Assembly: GCA_963704615.1 (NCBI GenBank)
Contig: OY969923.1
Span: forward strand, 3,038,001-3,102,000
Length of the DNA: 64,000 nucleotides
DNA from: Bog-756 sp963704615
GTDB lineage: Bacteria > Actinomycetota > Acidimicrobiia > Acidimicrobiales > RAAP-2
Direction of reading: 5' to 3'
A program made the position numbers and the translations under genes. The notes beneath the pieces are model-generated. The model searched no databases. It was not told where the DNA came from and saw nothing but the letters and a program-made list of their open reading frames with translations. Of this stretch, positions 45,001-53,087 are shown in pieces; the first letter of the stretch is position 1; each line of letters opens with the position of its first letter.

Positions 45001-45652
45001 CGGTCGGGACCGGCATGACCAGGGCGAACTGCGATGCGCTCTCCACCGTGATGCCGTCGTCGGACGCGGGAATGGTGCTGGCCGTCGGGGCGACGGTGAC
45101 GGTCACATTCGAGCCCTCGACAGCGGTCGAAGGAGCGGTGACCGAGGTGTCGACCTCCTCGGTGACCGAGGCCAGGTCGCCACCCGAGCTGTCTTCGGCC
45201 TCCCCGCCGAAGTACTGCCCGGTGGACGGCGCGTAGGTCAAGGTGGCCGTCGTGCAATTGCCCGTGCTCGGGTAGGTGTCACCGGGCGCGCAGTAGGCGA
45301 ATGTCAGCACCTGGTCCCCGGCGGTCCCCGACGCCGGGGTGTAGGTGATGATCCCCGTGCTCGAGCTGGTCGTGTCGGTGGCCGACCCGCTGGCCGGCTG
45401 GGTGACGATGGTCAACGATGCGGTGTTGACCGACGAAGCACCTCCGTTGACCAGGGTCAGTGCGTTGAACTGGTTGGGTGGCGACGTGGTGCCCGGCGTA
45501 TAGCCGGCGTTGCCATTGCCCACCACCGGCGCGCTCGCTGCGCTCGCCGGTACTGCGATCAAGACCGACACGCCCACCAGAGCGATCAGTGCTGCCGCGG
45601 CAAGCTTGACCGCAACCACGATCCTGGACGTACGCGCATTCAGCGAACCCAT
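42044..45652 (-). CDS. Large secreted surface protein with IPT/TIG, Gly-rich and Ig-like domains
   Basis: A 1202-aa secreted protein. Signal peptide at 1–39 (VKLAAAALIALVGVSVLIAV, then ASA). Residues 40–350 are a beta-rich region with a few Cys. About 355–525 holds two IPT/TIG domains (GVSPDSGPPAGGTTVTISGT; SISPSTGPAIGGTDVTVTGN). About 560–810 is Gly-rich, Cys-containing and low-complexity. About 825–1100 holds three Ig-like domains (TATFTASASGNPAPNVQWQV; repeats 2 and 3 nearly identical). The last ~100 residues are a He_PIG-type Ig domain (WSLVSGSLPPGLKLKKTGVI). No sortase or membrane anchor is visible. ATG 45652 follows GGGGAGGG. Probably an adhesin or envelope structural protein; divergent from the two giants on the plus strand. 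Confidence 0.83.
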   Translation of the reverse strand: MGSLNARTSRIVVAVKLAAAALIALVGVSVLIAVPASAASAPVVGNGNAGYTPGTTSPPNQFNALTLVNGGASSVNTASLTIVTQPASGSATDTTSSSTGIITYTPASGTAGDQVLTFAYCAPGDTYPSTGNCTTATLTYAPSTGQYFGGEAEDSSGGDLASVTEEVDTSVTAPSTAVEGSNVTVTVAPTASTIPASDDGITVESASQFALVMPVPTGFTYVPGSITATGGDATTSGNFAATYCTAAVADACTAHIDSGNYKTVYPYIEGFLNPATTVGGGDNMTLPTVTAQFTASGSAGTVVPVDFTEFALTTTVDDIGAVSFDGYPSCSSCGSSSPPTYSPPVPQATTTITGVPTVTGVSPDSGPPAGGTTVTISGTSLADASAVDFGTTPATVTADSATSITATSPAGTGTVDVTVTTPQGTSAISPADQFAYVVVTPAPTLASISPSTGPAIGGTDVTVTGNNLENATAVDFGPGNPGVITADSDTSITATSPAGTGTVDITVTTPSGTSMPVPADQYSFGVQGVSKLSTWTDTQACGITSTVTAPALASEAVVTANGGPGGGGGGAASSDSGGSGGSASSLTATIPVGGGGKLTAVSGCAGATAPNGSGVVSTGGAGGAGYSAGGGGGNGYYCAGIDIEGECIGDGGADGSGGGGGGSSAVCAGTSCQAGTTPLAVAAGGGGGGESMCAGSGGGGGGTGGAGSSTPDVDLTGAGPSGTNGGMGATSGDVGGDGGVNNTGDSPGGTAGGPGSNTVSAGDSAGNGGGGGGYVGGMGSTATAGVDCGAGGGGGAGSSWAIDGSGATFGTTSASGAVSLTFYGFVGTSPAISTNPTNSTVDAGQTATFTASASGNPAPNVQWQVSTDGGTTFTDVAGGTSDALSLATVAAADNGNEYQAVFTNSIGTQTTTPATLTVDSLPTVTTQPTDVSVVQGQPASFTAAATGNPTPTVQWQVSTNGGVTFTNIGGATSDTYTVTTAAGESGNQYQAVFTNSVGSATSTPATLTLDTMPSVTTQPTDVSVIEGHTASFTAAASGNPTPTVQWQMSTNGGVTFTNIGGATSDTYAFAANLGENNYQYQAIFTNIVGSTTSQVATLTVSVTPPLTITTTSLPAGTLSSKSSPAVYSATVNATGGNPPYKWSLVSGSLPPGLKLKKTGVISGKASFAGNFTFTVKVVDTKTTTKPKTQNSATQTFSITIAS

Positions 45653-46298
45653 ACGGCTCGACCCTCCCCTAGTTCTGCTCACCAGAGGTGCATGGTGCCC
45701 CCGCGCCCTCGGCCGACCGCTGTCGTTGCGGCAGCTTCAAGTTATGGCATCTTCACGCAAATGGCAACCACATCCGCTCGACATGAACACAACTCAGGCG
45801 TCGGCGAACAGCCAAGCGTCGCAAATGGGGTTTTCACCACAATAGGTCCATGTCGTGCGTATCGAGAGTGCTCTAACACCCATTCAGAACATCTAATGAC
45901 AGAACGATGCGACGGTCCGATGAGGGGACGGAACATCCATCCCTCAGCCGCTCGATGGCTCACGATACGCCTGCTCCCGAGACCCGTACTCTCCTCGGAA
46001 AGCGACGGGATTTCCCTGCCGCCATAGTGCGTTCCGTGATGGTTGAACCTCAGTGCTATTCAGGTTTTACTTCCGTTATCATCGATCGTCATTACCGACA
46101 ACCCTTCGATTCGACACGGCTGGACAGACGAGACGAGCCCGAAATTACTTGTCCCAGTAGTGGTAAGACCACGGACAGTCATGTTGGTTGCGATTAGCGG
46201 CCGGATGTTCTACTTTTCACGCTGGCGTTAGTAGCGATCAGCCGGGGGCGGGAAAGCTTCGCACCTCTGGTGGGGAACATTAGGGGGAGGCGCAGCAC
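45653..46298. other. Long divergent intergenic region between surface-protein genes
   Basis: 646 bp, noticeably less GC-rich than the flanks, with no convincing gene. It separates two divergently transcribed surface-protein genes and should hold both promoters. A plus-strand sigma-70-like promoter is visible at 46188–46216, and strong ribosome sites mark both ends. A long 5' untranslated region or regulatory RNA cannot be excluded. Confidence 0.55.
46188..46216 (+). promoter_or_regulatory. Putative promoter of the 2235-aa surface-protein gene
   Basis: TTGCGA (46188–46193) and TACTTT (46211–46216) with a 17-bp spacer, a good fit to −35/−10 elements. It lies about 80 bp before ATG 46299, which itself follows GGGGGAGG. 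Confidence 0.5.
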
Positions 46299-49200
46299 AT
46301 GGGTTGGTTGAGTTCGTTGTCACGACGCGCGACACGGGATCAGGGCAGCGAGCACGAGGAGGCTCTCCTGCCAGGGAAAGCGCCGCGATCGCGTCGCCGC
46401 CTGGTCGGGACGGTCACCAGTGGTGTGGTCGTCGTCCTGGTCGCCGGTCTGTTCTCCGTGGTGGCGATCACCACGACGGCCAAGGTCGCGGGAGCTGCCC
46501 TCTCCACGCAGGCCGCGAGCTGGAGCTCATCACCCAACTCGAGCGGGTTTGTGACGGCCACCCCCCCACTGGGCACGGTGTCGGCCACCGTCACCCTCAT
46601 CGGTGCCGGCGGGGGCAGCGGCGGCACCAATGACAACTCGGTGGCGGGCGGCGCCGGCGGCGAGGTCAGCGGCACCTTCAATCTCACCCACAGCACGGGC
46701 GAAGTCGCGGTCCAGGTCAGTTCCGGAGGGGCAGGCGGAGCCAACTGTGGGGCCGATTTCAGTACGTGCTCGGAGGGTCCCACTGCAGGGGGAGCGGGCT
46801 ACGAATCCGGCGGCAGTGCCGGTGAGGCGGAGACCGAGTCGGTGTCGGTCCAAGGTGCGGCCAGCGGTGGTGGCGGTGGCGGCGCCTCGGCCCTCTTCCT
46901 CGGTTCGAACGGCTCGGGTACGCGCATCGCCTTGGCCGGCGGTGGTGGCGGGGCCGGCGGGCAGCATGGCTGTGATTCGGACTATTCCAATGGAGGCACC
47001 GGTGGTGCCGGCGAAAGCGGTGGGAGCGGCGCTTCCAGCGCAGGGGGTGGCGGCGGCACCAGCGGTGACGGCGAAGGCGGGGGGTCCGGCGGATCTGCCG
47101 GGGGCGCCGCCGGTGGCGGTTCTGGTAGCGGAAACAACGAGGGCGGCCACGAGGCCACCTCAACCGCCGGCGGTGGCGGTGGCGGCGCCGGCGGTGGCGG
47201 CGGAAATGGTGGCGAGGACTACTGCACGACCGGCGAGAACTCCTCCGGTGGCGGTGGCGGCGGCGGGTCCGTGGCCAACTCGTCCTACTACTCCACCTCA
47301 CCCTCCTACAGCTCGGCCGGCAACGGTGGCACGGGTCAGGGTGCCGGTGGGGCGGGCTCGATCTCCCTCACCTGGAACTACGCCGTCGTATCCTTTCCGA
47401 GCCCCCTCGGAAACCAGACGAGCACCTCTGGGACCGCCATCTCCACCCTGACCGACTCGGCCAGCGACTCGGGCAGTTTGGGGCTCACCTATTCGCAGAC
47501 CGGCATGCCCCCAGGCCTGAGTTTCAACAGCGCCACCGGGGCCTTCACCGGGACCCCGACGACCGGGAGCTCGACGGCCTATCCGGTCACGGTCACGGCC
47601 ACCGACACCCAGGGGGCCACGGCCTCCACCTCCTTCAACTGGGCGGTCAACAACACGGTCACCGTCACCAACCCCGGCCCGTTCACCAGCAATTCGGGCA
47701 CGGCCATCTCGACGGTGAACATGGCGGCCTCGACCTCGGGTGCGGCTGGCGGAGCCACCATCTCGTCGACCGGCTGGTCGGTCACTGCGGGCTCGCTGCC
47801 CACCGGGCTGAGCATGTCCACTGCCGGGGCCATCACCGGCACCCCGACCACCGCGGGTAGCTACTCGGCAACCATCCAGGCCACCGATTCCGCGGGGTTC
47901 CATGGCACCACTGTCTTGGCCTGGACCGTCAACAACGTCGTGACGGTCACCAACCCGGGTCCGTTCACCAGCAATTCGGGCGCGGCCATCTCGACGGTCC
48001 ACATGGCGGCCACGACCTCGGGTGCGGCCGGCGGAGCCACCATCTCGTCGACCGGCTGGTCGGTCACTGCGGGCTCGCTGCCCACCGGGCTGAGCATGTC
48101 CACTGCCGGGGCCATCACCGGCACCCCGACCACCGCGGGTAGCTACTCGGCAACCATCCAGGCCACCGATTCCGCGGGGTTCCATGGCACCACCGTCTTG
48201 GCCTGGACCATCAACAACGTCGTGACGGTCAGCGCTCCTGCGGCGCAGACATCCACCGCAGGCACGCCCATCTCCAACCTCACGGTGACGGCCACCGACT
48301 CCTCGTCGACGGCCACGATCACCGGTTGGTCGCTGTCGGGTGCCCCACCGGGCCTGTCCATCAGCGCGAGCGGCGTCATCTCAGGAACGCCCACCACCGG
48401 AGGCTCGTACTCGGTGACCGCCACAGCCACCGACTCCAAGAACTTCACCGGCACCAGCAGTCCGTTCACGTGGACCGTAAATGACGTGGTCACGGTGCAC
48501 AATCCGGGCAGTCAGTCCAACGTGTCGGGCACGGCCATCACCACGCTCACCCCGAGCGCCTCGGTGGTCGGTGGCGGCACCATCACCTCGTGGGCCCAGT
48601 CCGGGCTGCCCACCGGGCTGTCATTCAACACCACCACCGGGGCTGTCTCGGGGACTCCGAGCACAGCCGGGTCCTACTCGGTCACGCTCACGGCTACTGA
48701 CAGCCGAGGCGCCCAGGGATCGGCCACCTTCACCTGGAACGTCACCAACACGGTTTCGGTCAGCAACCCCGGCACCCAGTCGAGCGTCTCGGGAGCGGCC
48801 ATCAGCGCCCTACAGATCAGCGCCACCGACTCGCAGTCCGGGGCCAGCCTGACCTACACAGCCTCGGGTCTGCCCTTGGGGCTGATGATCTCGTCCTCGG
48901 GTTCGATCACCGGAACCCCGACCACGGCCTGTACCTGCTCGGTCACGGTGACCGCCACCGACGGATCCGGCTACTCGGGATCGACCACCTTCACCTGGGT
49001 GATCACCAACACGGTGACAGTGACCAGCCCCGGTGACCAGTCGAACCTGTCGGGCACGGCCATCACCGCCCTCCCCATCAGCGGATCCGACTCGTCGTCG
49101 ACGGCCACCCTCACCTACTCGGCCACCGGGCTGCCCATGGGGCTGATGATCTCGTCATCGGGGTCGATCACCGGAACCCCGACAACAGCCTGTAGCTGTT

Positions 49201-52200
49201 CGGTCGTCGTGACCGCCACCGACGGCTCGGGTGCGTCGGGATCGGCCAGCTTTACCTGGGTGATCACCAACACGGTGACGGTGACCAGCCCTGGCAATCA
49301 GACCAGCGGTTCCGGAAGCGCCATCACCGAGTTGAACATTTCGGCGACGGACTCGTCGTCGACGGCGTCGCTGGCCTACACCGACAACGGAACCCTGCCG
49401 CCGGGATTGACCGTCAACGTCCTCAATGGAGCCATTACCGGAACGCCCACCACCGGCGGGAGCTACACGGTGACCATCACCGCGACCGATAACGCCGGCT
49501 ATTCGGGATCGACCACTTTCACCTGGACCATCACCAACACGGTGACGGTGACCAGCCCCGGGGATCAGGCCAATGTCTCGGGCACGGCCATCACCGCCCT
49601 ACCCATCAGCGCCACCGACTCGTCGTCGACGGCCACCCTCACCTATTCCGACGGGGGCACGTTGCCGCCTGGTCTCACCATCGACCCGTCCAGCGGGACC
49701 ATCACCGGGACGCCCACAACCAAGGGCTCCTACCCAGTGACCATCACCGCCACCGACGGTGCCGGATATTCGGGCTCGGCCACCTTCACCTGGACCATCA
49801 CCAACACCATCTCGGTGACCAACCCCGGTGACCAGTCGAATGGGTCGGGCACGGCCATCACCACCCTGCCCATCAGCGCCACCGACTCGTCGCCGACGGC
49901 CACCCTCGCCTACTCCGACGGGGGCACTCTGCCTCCGGGTCTGTCCATCGACTCGTCCAGCGGAAACATCACGGGCACGCCGACCACTGGAGGGTCCTAC
50001 CCGGTGACCATCACCGTGTCGGACAATTCGGGTGCCTCGGCCTCGGTGACCTTCACCTGGACCATCACCAACACGGTGACGGTGACCAGTCCGGGTGACC
50101 AGTCGAACGTGTCGGGTGCGGCCATCGCCGCCCTGCCCATCACTGGGTCTGATTCATCCTCGACAGCCACCCTCACCTACTCCGACGGGGGCACTCTGCC
50201 TCCGGGTCTGTCCATCGACCCGGCCAGCGGGACCATCACCGGCACCCCGACCACGGCCGGCTCCTACCCGGTGACCATCACCGCCACCGACGGTGCCGGC
50301 TACTCGGGCTCGGCCACCTTCACCTGGACCATCACCAACACGGTGACCGTGACCAGCCCCGGTGACCAGTCGAACGGGTCGGGCACGGCCATCACCACCC
50401 TGCCCATCAGCGCCACCGACTCGTCGTCGACGGCCACCCTCACCTACTCCGACGGGGGCACTCTGCCTCCGGGTCTGTCCATCGACCCGGCCAGCGGGAA
50501 CGTCACCGGCACCCCGACCACGGCCGGCTCCTACCCGGTGACCATCACCGCCACCGACGGTGCCGGCTACTCGGGCTCGGCCACCTTCACCTGGACCATC
50601 ACCAACACGGTGACCGTGACCAGCCCCGGTGACCAGTCGAACGGGTCGGGCACGGCCATCACCGCCCTGCCCATCAGCGCCGCCGACTCGTCGTCGACGG
50701 CCACCCTCACCTACTCCGACGGGGGCAGCCTGCCTCCGGGCCTGTCCATCGACCCGGCCAGCGGGACCATCACCGGCACGCCCACCACCGGCGGGGCCTA
50801 CCCGGTGACCATCACCGCCACCGACGGCTCGGGTGCCTCAGGGTCGGCCACATTCACCTGGACCATCACCAACACGGTGACGGTGACCAGCCCGGGTGAC
50901 CAGTCGAACGTGTCGGGCACGGCCATCACCGCCCTGCCCATCAGCGCCACCGACTCGTCGTCGACGGCCACCCTCACCTACTCCGACGGGGGCACTCTGC
51001 CTCCGGGCCTGTCCATCGACCCGTCCAGCGGGACCATCACCGGCACGCCCACCACGGCCGGCTCCTACCCGGTGACCATCACCGCCACCGACGGTGCCGG
51101 CTACTCGGGCTCGGCCAGCTTCACCTGGACCATCACCAACACGGTCAACGTGACCAACCCGGGTGACCAGACCGACGTGTCGGGCACGGCCATCACCACC
51201 CTGCCCATCAGCGCCACCGACTCGTCGTCGACGGCCACCCTCACCTACTCCGACGGGGGCACGCTGCCGCCTGGTCTCACGATCGACCCGTCCAGCGGGA
51301 CCATCACCGGCACCCCGACCACGGCCGGCTCCTACCCGGTGACCATCACCGCCACCGACGGCTCGGGTGCCTCCGGGTCGGCCACATTCACCTGGACCAT
51401 CACCAACACGGTGACGGTGACCAACCCGGGTGACCAGTCGAACGGGTCGGGCACGGCCATCACCGCCCTGCCCATCAGCGCCACCGACTCGTCGGCCGCG
51501 GCCACCCTCACCTACTCCGACGGGGGCAGCCTGCCTCCGGGCCTGTCCATCGACCCGGCCAGCGGGACCATCACCGGCACGCCCACCACCGGAGGGGCCT
51601 ACCCGGTGACCATCACCGCCACCGACGGCTCGGGTGCCTCAGGGTCGGCCACCTTCACCTGGACCATCACCAACACGGTGACGGTGACCAGCCCGGGTGA
51701 CCAGTCGAACGGGTCGGGCACGGCCATCACCGCCCTGCCCATCAGCGCCACCGACTCGTCGGCCGCGGCCACCCTCACCTACTCCGACGGGGGCAGCCTG
51801 CCTCCGGGCCTGTCCATCGACCCGTCCAGCGGGACCATCACCGGCACGCCCACCGCCGGAGGGACCTACCCGGTGACCATCACCGCCACCGACAATGCCG
51901 GCTACTCGGGCTCGGCCGGCTTCACCTGGACCATCACCAACACGGTGACAGTCGCGGCCATCGCCAACCAGGGGAATGCCACCGGAGTGCAGATCCCGCC
52001 GCTCACGGCGACGGCCACCGACTCGCAGACCACCCCGCCGCCCACCTTCACCTGGGCCGCCACCGGGCTTCCGCCTGGGCTGACCATCAACAGGACGAAC
52101 GGCCGTATCTCGGGCGATCCGACGACGGACGGCATCTATTCGGTGACCGTCTCGGCCACCGACAATGCCGATCCGGCCAACACCGGATCAACGTCGTTCT

Positions 52201-53006
52201 CTTGGTCGATCTATACCATCGCCCCGGTGATCACGAAGGTGAAGCCGGCAAGCGGGCCCGGAGGCGGAGGGACGAAGGTCAAGATCAGCGGCACCAATCT
52301 GCTCGGAGCGACATCGGTGGCCTTCGGGTCCGTTGACGCCACCCGATTCAAGGTCACTAAGAAGGGCAAGGTCACCATCACCGCCTACTCACCCGCGGAA
52401 TCGGCCGGGACGGTCAACATCATCGTCACCACGGCTCAAGGTGGTGCCAGTAGCCCGGTCACCGCTGACCAGTTCACCTACACCGGGCCGACGATCACCA
52501 GCGTGACCCCGCCGATGGGATCGACCGCCGGTGGAACCACAGTGAAGATCGTGGGCAAAGGCCTGACCGGAGCGACATCGGTCGCCTTCGGCTCCACGGA
52601 TGCCACCATCGTGAGCGTCAACAAGGCCGGCACACAGATCAAAGCCACTGCGCCGGCCGAGTCAGCCGGTCAGGTGACCATCGTCGTGACCACGCCGGGC
52701 GGCGTCTCATCGGGCGGTCCCTCCGCTGAATACACCTACGTCGGGCCGACCGTCACCGAAGTGCACCCATCAAGTGGTCCGGCGGCTGGGGGCACCCGAG
52801 TGACCATCACCGGAACCGAGTTGTCGGGGGCGACGTCGGTCACCTTCGGCGGAGTCCAGGGATCCATCGTGAGCGTGAACGCCAAGGGGACCAAGGTGGT
52901 CGCCACCTCACCTCCCGGTTCCGCCGGACCACCGGTCGACATCATCGTCACCACGCCGTCCGGGTCCAGCGCGCCGGTTCCTGCCGACGAGTTCACCTAC
53001 AGCTGA
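46299..53006 (+). CDS. Giant secreted repeat protein: Gly-rich head, 18 He_PIG Ig-like repeats, 3 IPT/TIG domains
   Basis: A 2235-aa exported protein. Basic N-terminus (SRRRLVGTVT) and a hydrophobic signal at about 40–58. A head module follows (SGFVTATPPLGTVSATVTLI, about 83–101), then a Gly-rich, PGRS-like region to about 355 with scattered Cys. About 362–1980 is 18 tandem Ig-like units of roughly 89 residues with core LPPGLSIDP…GTITGTPTTAGSYPVTITA. Units 11–17 are nearly identical to each other, while units 1–5 are diverged. Units 6 and 7 carry a CxC pair in place of the usual GSY. About 1980–2235 holds three IPT/TIG domains. No LPXTG or C-terminal helix is visible, so attachment is unclear. 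A likely adhesin or fibre-like surface protein; its paralogue follows 81 bp downstream. Confidence 0.87.
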   Translation: MGWLSSLSRRATRDQGSEHEEALLPGKAPRSRRRLVGTVTSGVVVVLVAGLFSVVAITTTAKVAGAALSTQAASWSSSPNSSGFVTATPPLGTVSATVTLIGAGGGSGGTNDNSVAGGAGGEVSGTFNLTHSTGEVAVQVSSGGAGGANCGADFSTCSEGPTAGGAGYESGGSAGEAETESVSVQGAASGGGGGGASALFLGSNGSGTRIALAGGGGGAGGQHGCDSDYSNGGTGGAGESGGSGASSAGGGGGTSGDGEGGGSGGSAGGAAGGGSGSGNNEGGHEATSTAGGGGGGAGGGGGNGGEDYCTTGENSSGGGGGGGSVANSSYYSTSPSYSSAGNGGTGQGAGGAGSISLTWNYAVVSFPSPLGNQTSTSGTAISTLTDSASDSGSLGLTYSQTGMPPGLSFNSATGAFTGTPTTGSSTAYPVTVTATDTQGATASTSFNWAVNNTVTVTNPGPFTSNSGTAISTVNMAASTSGAAGGATISSTGWSVTAGSLPTGLSMSTAGAITGTPTTAGSYSATIQATDSAGFHGTTVLAWTVNNVVTVTNPGPFTSNSGAAISTVHMAATTSGAAGGATISSTGWSVTAGSLPTGLSMSTAGAITGTPTTAGSYSATIQATDSAGFHGTTVLAWTINNVVTVSAPAAQTSTAGTPISNLTVTATDSSSTATITGWSLSGAPPGLSISASGVISGTPTTGGSYSVTATATDSKNFTGTSSPFTWTVNDVVTVHNPGSQSNVSGTAITTLTPSASVVGGGTITSWAQSGLPTGLSFNTTTGAVSGTPSTAGSYSVTLTATDSRGAQGSATFTWNVTNTVSVSNPGTQSSVSGAAISALQISATDSQSGASLTYTASGLPLGLMISSSGSITGTPTTACTCSVTVTATDGSGYSGSTTFTWVITNTVTVTSPGDQSNLSGTAITALPISGSDSSSTATLTYSATGLPMGLMISSSGSITGTPTTACSCSVVVTATDGSGASGSASFTWVITNTVTVTSPGNQTSGSGSAITELNISATDSSSTASLAYTDNGTLPPGLTVNVLNGAITGTPTTGGSYTVTITATDNAGYSGSTTFTWTITNTVTVTSPGDQANVSGTAITALPISATDSSSTATLTYSDGGTLPPGLTIDPSSGTITGTPTTKGSYPVTITATDGAGYSGSATFTWTITNTISVTNPGDQSNGSGTAITTLPISATDSSPTATLAYSDGGTLPPGLSIDSSSGNITGTPTTGGSYPVTITVSDNSGASASVTFTWTITNTVTVTSPGDQSNVSGAAIAALPITGSDSSSTATLTYSDGGTLPPGLSIDPASGTITGTPTTAGSYPVTITATDGAGYSGSATFTWTITNTVTVTSPGDQSNGSGTAITTLPISATDSSSTATLTYSDGGTLPPGLSIDPASGNVTGTPTTAGSYPVTITATDGAGYSGSATFTWTITNTVTVTSPGDQSNGSGTAITALPISAADSSSTATLTYSDGGSLPPGLSIDPASGTITGTPTTGGAYPVTITATDGSGASGSATFTWTITNTVTVTSPGDQSNVSGTAITALPISATDSSSTATLTYSDGGTLPPGLSIDPSSGTITGTPTTAGSYPVTITATDGAGYSGSASFTWTITNTVNVTNPGDQTDVSGTAITTLPISATDSSSTATLTYSDGGTLPPGLTIDPSSGTITGTPTTAGSYPVTITATDGSGASGSATFTWTITNTVTVTNPGDQSNGSGTAITALPISATDSSAAATLTYSDGGSLPPGLSIDPASGTITGTPTTGGAYPVTITATDGSGASGSATFTWTITNTVTVTSPGDQSNGSGTAITALPISATDSSAAATLTYSDGGSLPPGLSIDPSSGTITGTPTAGGTYPVTITATDNAGYSGSAGFTWTITNTVTVAAIANQGNATGVQIPPLTATATDSQTTPPPTFTWAATGLPPGLTINRTNGRISGDPTTDGIYSVTVSATDNADPANTGSTSFSWSIYTIAPVITKVKPASGPGGGGTKVKISGTNLLGATSVAFGSVDATRFKVTKKGKVTITAYSPAESAGTVNIIVTTAQGGASSPVTADQFTYTGPTITSVTPPMGSTAGGTTVKIVGKGLTGATSVAFGSTDATIVSVNKAGTQIKATAPAESAGQVTIVVTTPGGVSSGGPSAEYTYVGPTVTEVHPSSGPAAGGTRVTITGTELSGATSVTFGGVQGSIVSVNAKGTKVVATSPPGSAGPPVDIIVTTPSGSSAPVPADEFTYS
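47386..52226 (+). repeat. Tandem array of ~267-bp coding repeats (18 units)
   Basis: DNA encoding the He_PIG repeats of the giant protein. The modal period is 267 bp (for example the segment around 50339 recurs at about 50606). Homogeneity is highest between about 50090 and 51950, suggesting recent unequal crossing-over. Copy number is likely to vary between strains and to be hard for short-read assembly. Confidence 0.85.
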
Positions 53007-53087
53007 GCCGGCTGAGGACAGCCCGCCTGACAACAAGCCGCCACACGGACATCGATGGGGTGGTTCACCCCACCCATTGGAGGAGCA

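Noticed and set aside
42569..46027. 1152-codon open frame on the plus strand
   Set aside because: Antisense to the 1202-aa surface protein; it is an artefact of repetitive GC-rich codons in that gene.
47386..52226. Regular repeats resembling a CRISPR or satellite array
   Set aside because: The period is 267 bp, in frame throughout, and encodes Ig-like domains; there are no short palindromic repeats with unique spacers and no cas genes.
53007..53087. Start of the second giant at ATG 53055
   Set aside because: No ribosome site precedes it, whereas GTG 53088 has GGAGG at workable spacing; kept as an alternative because MGWF echoes the paralogue's MGWL.
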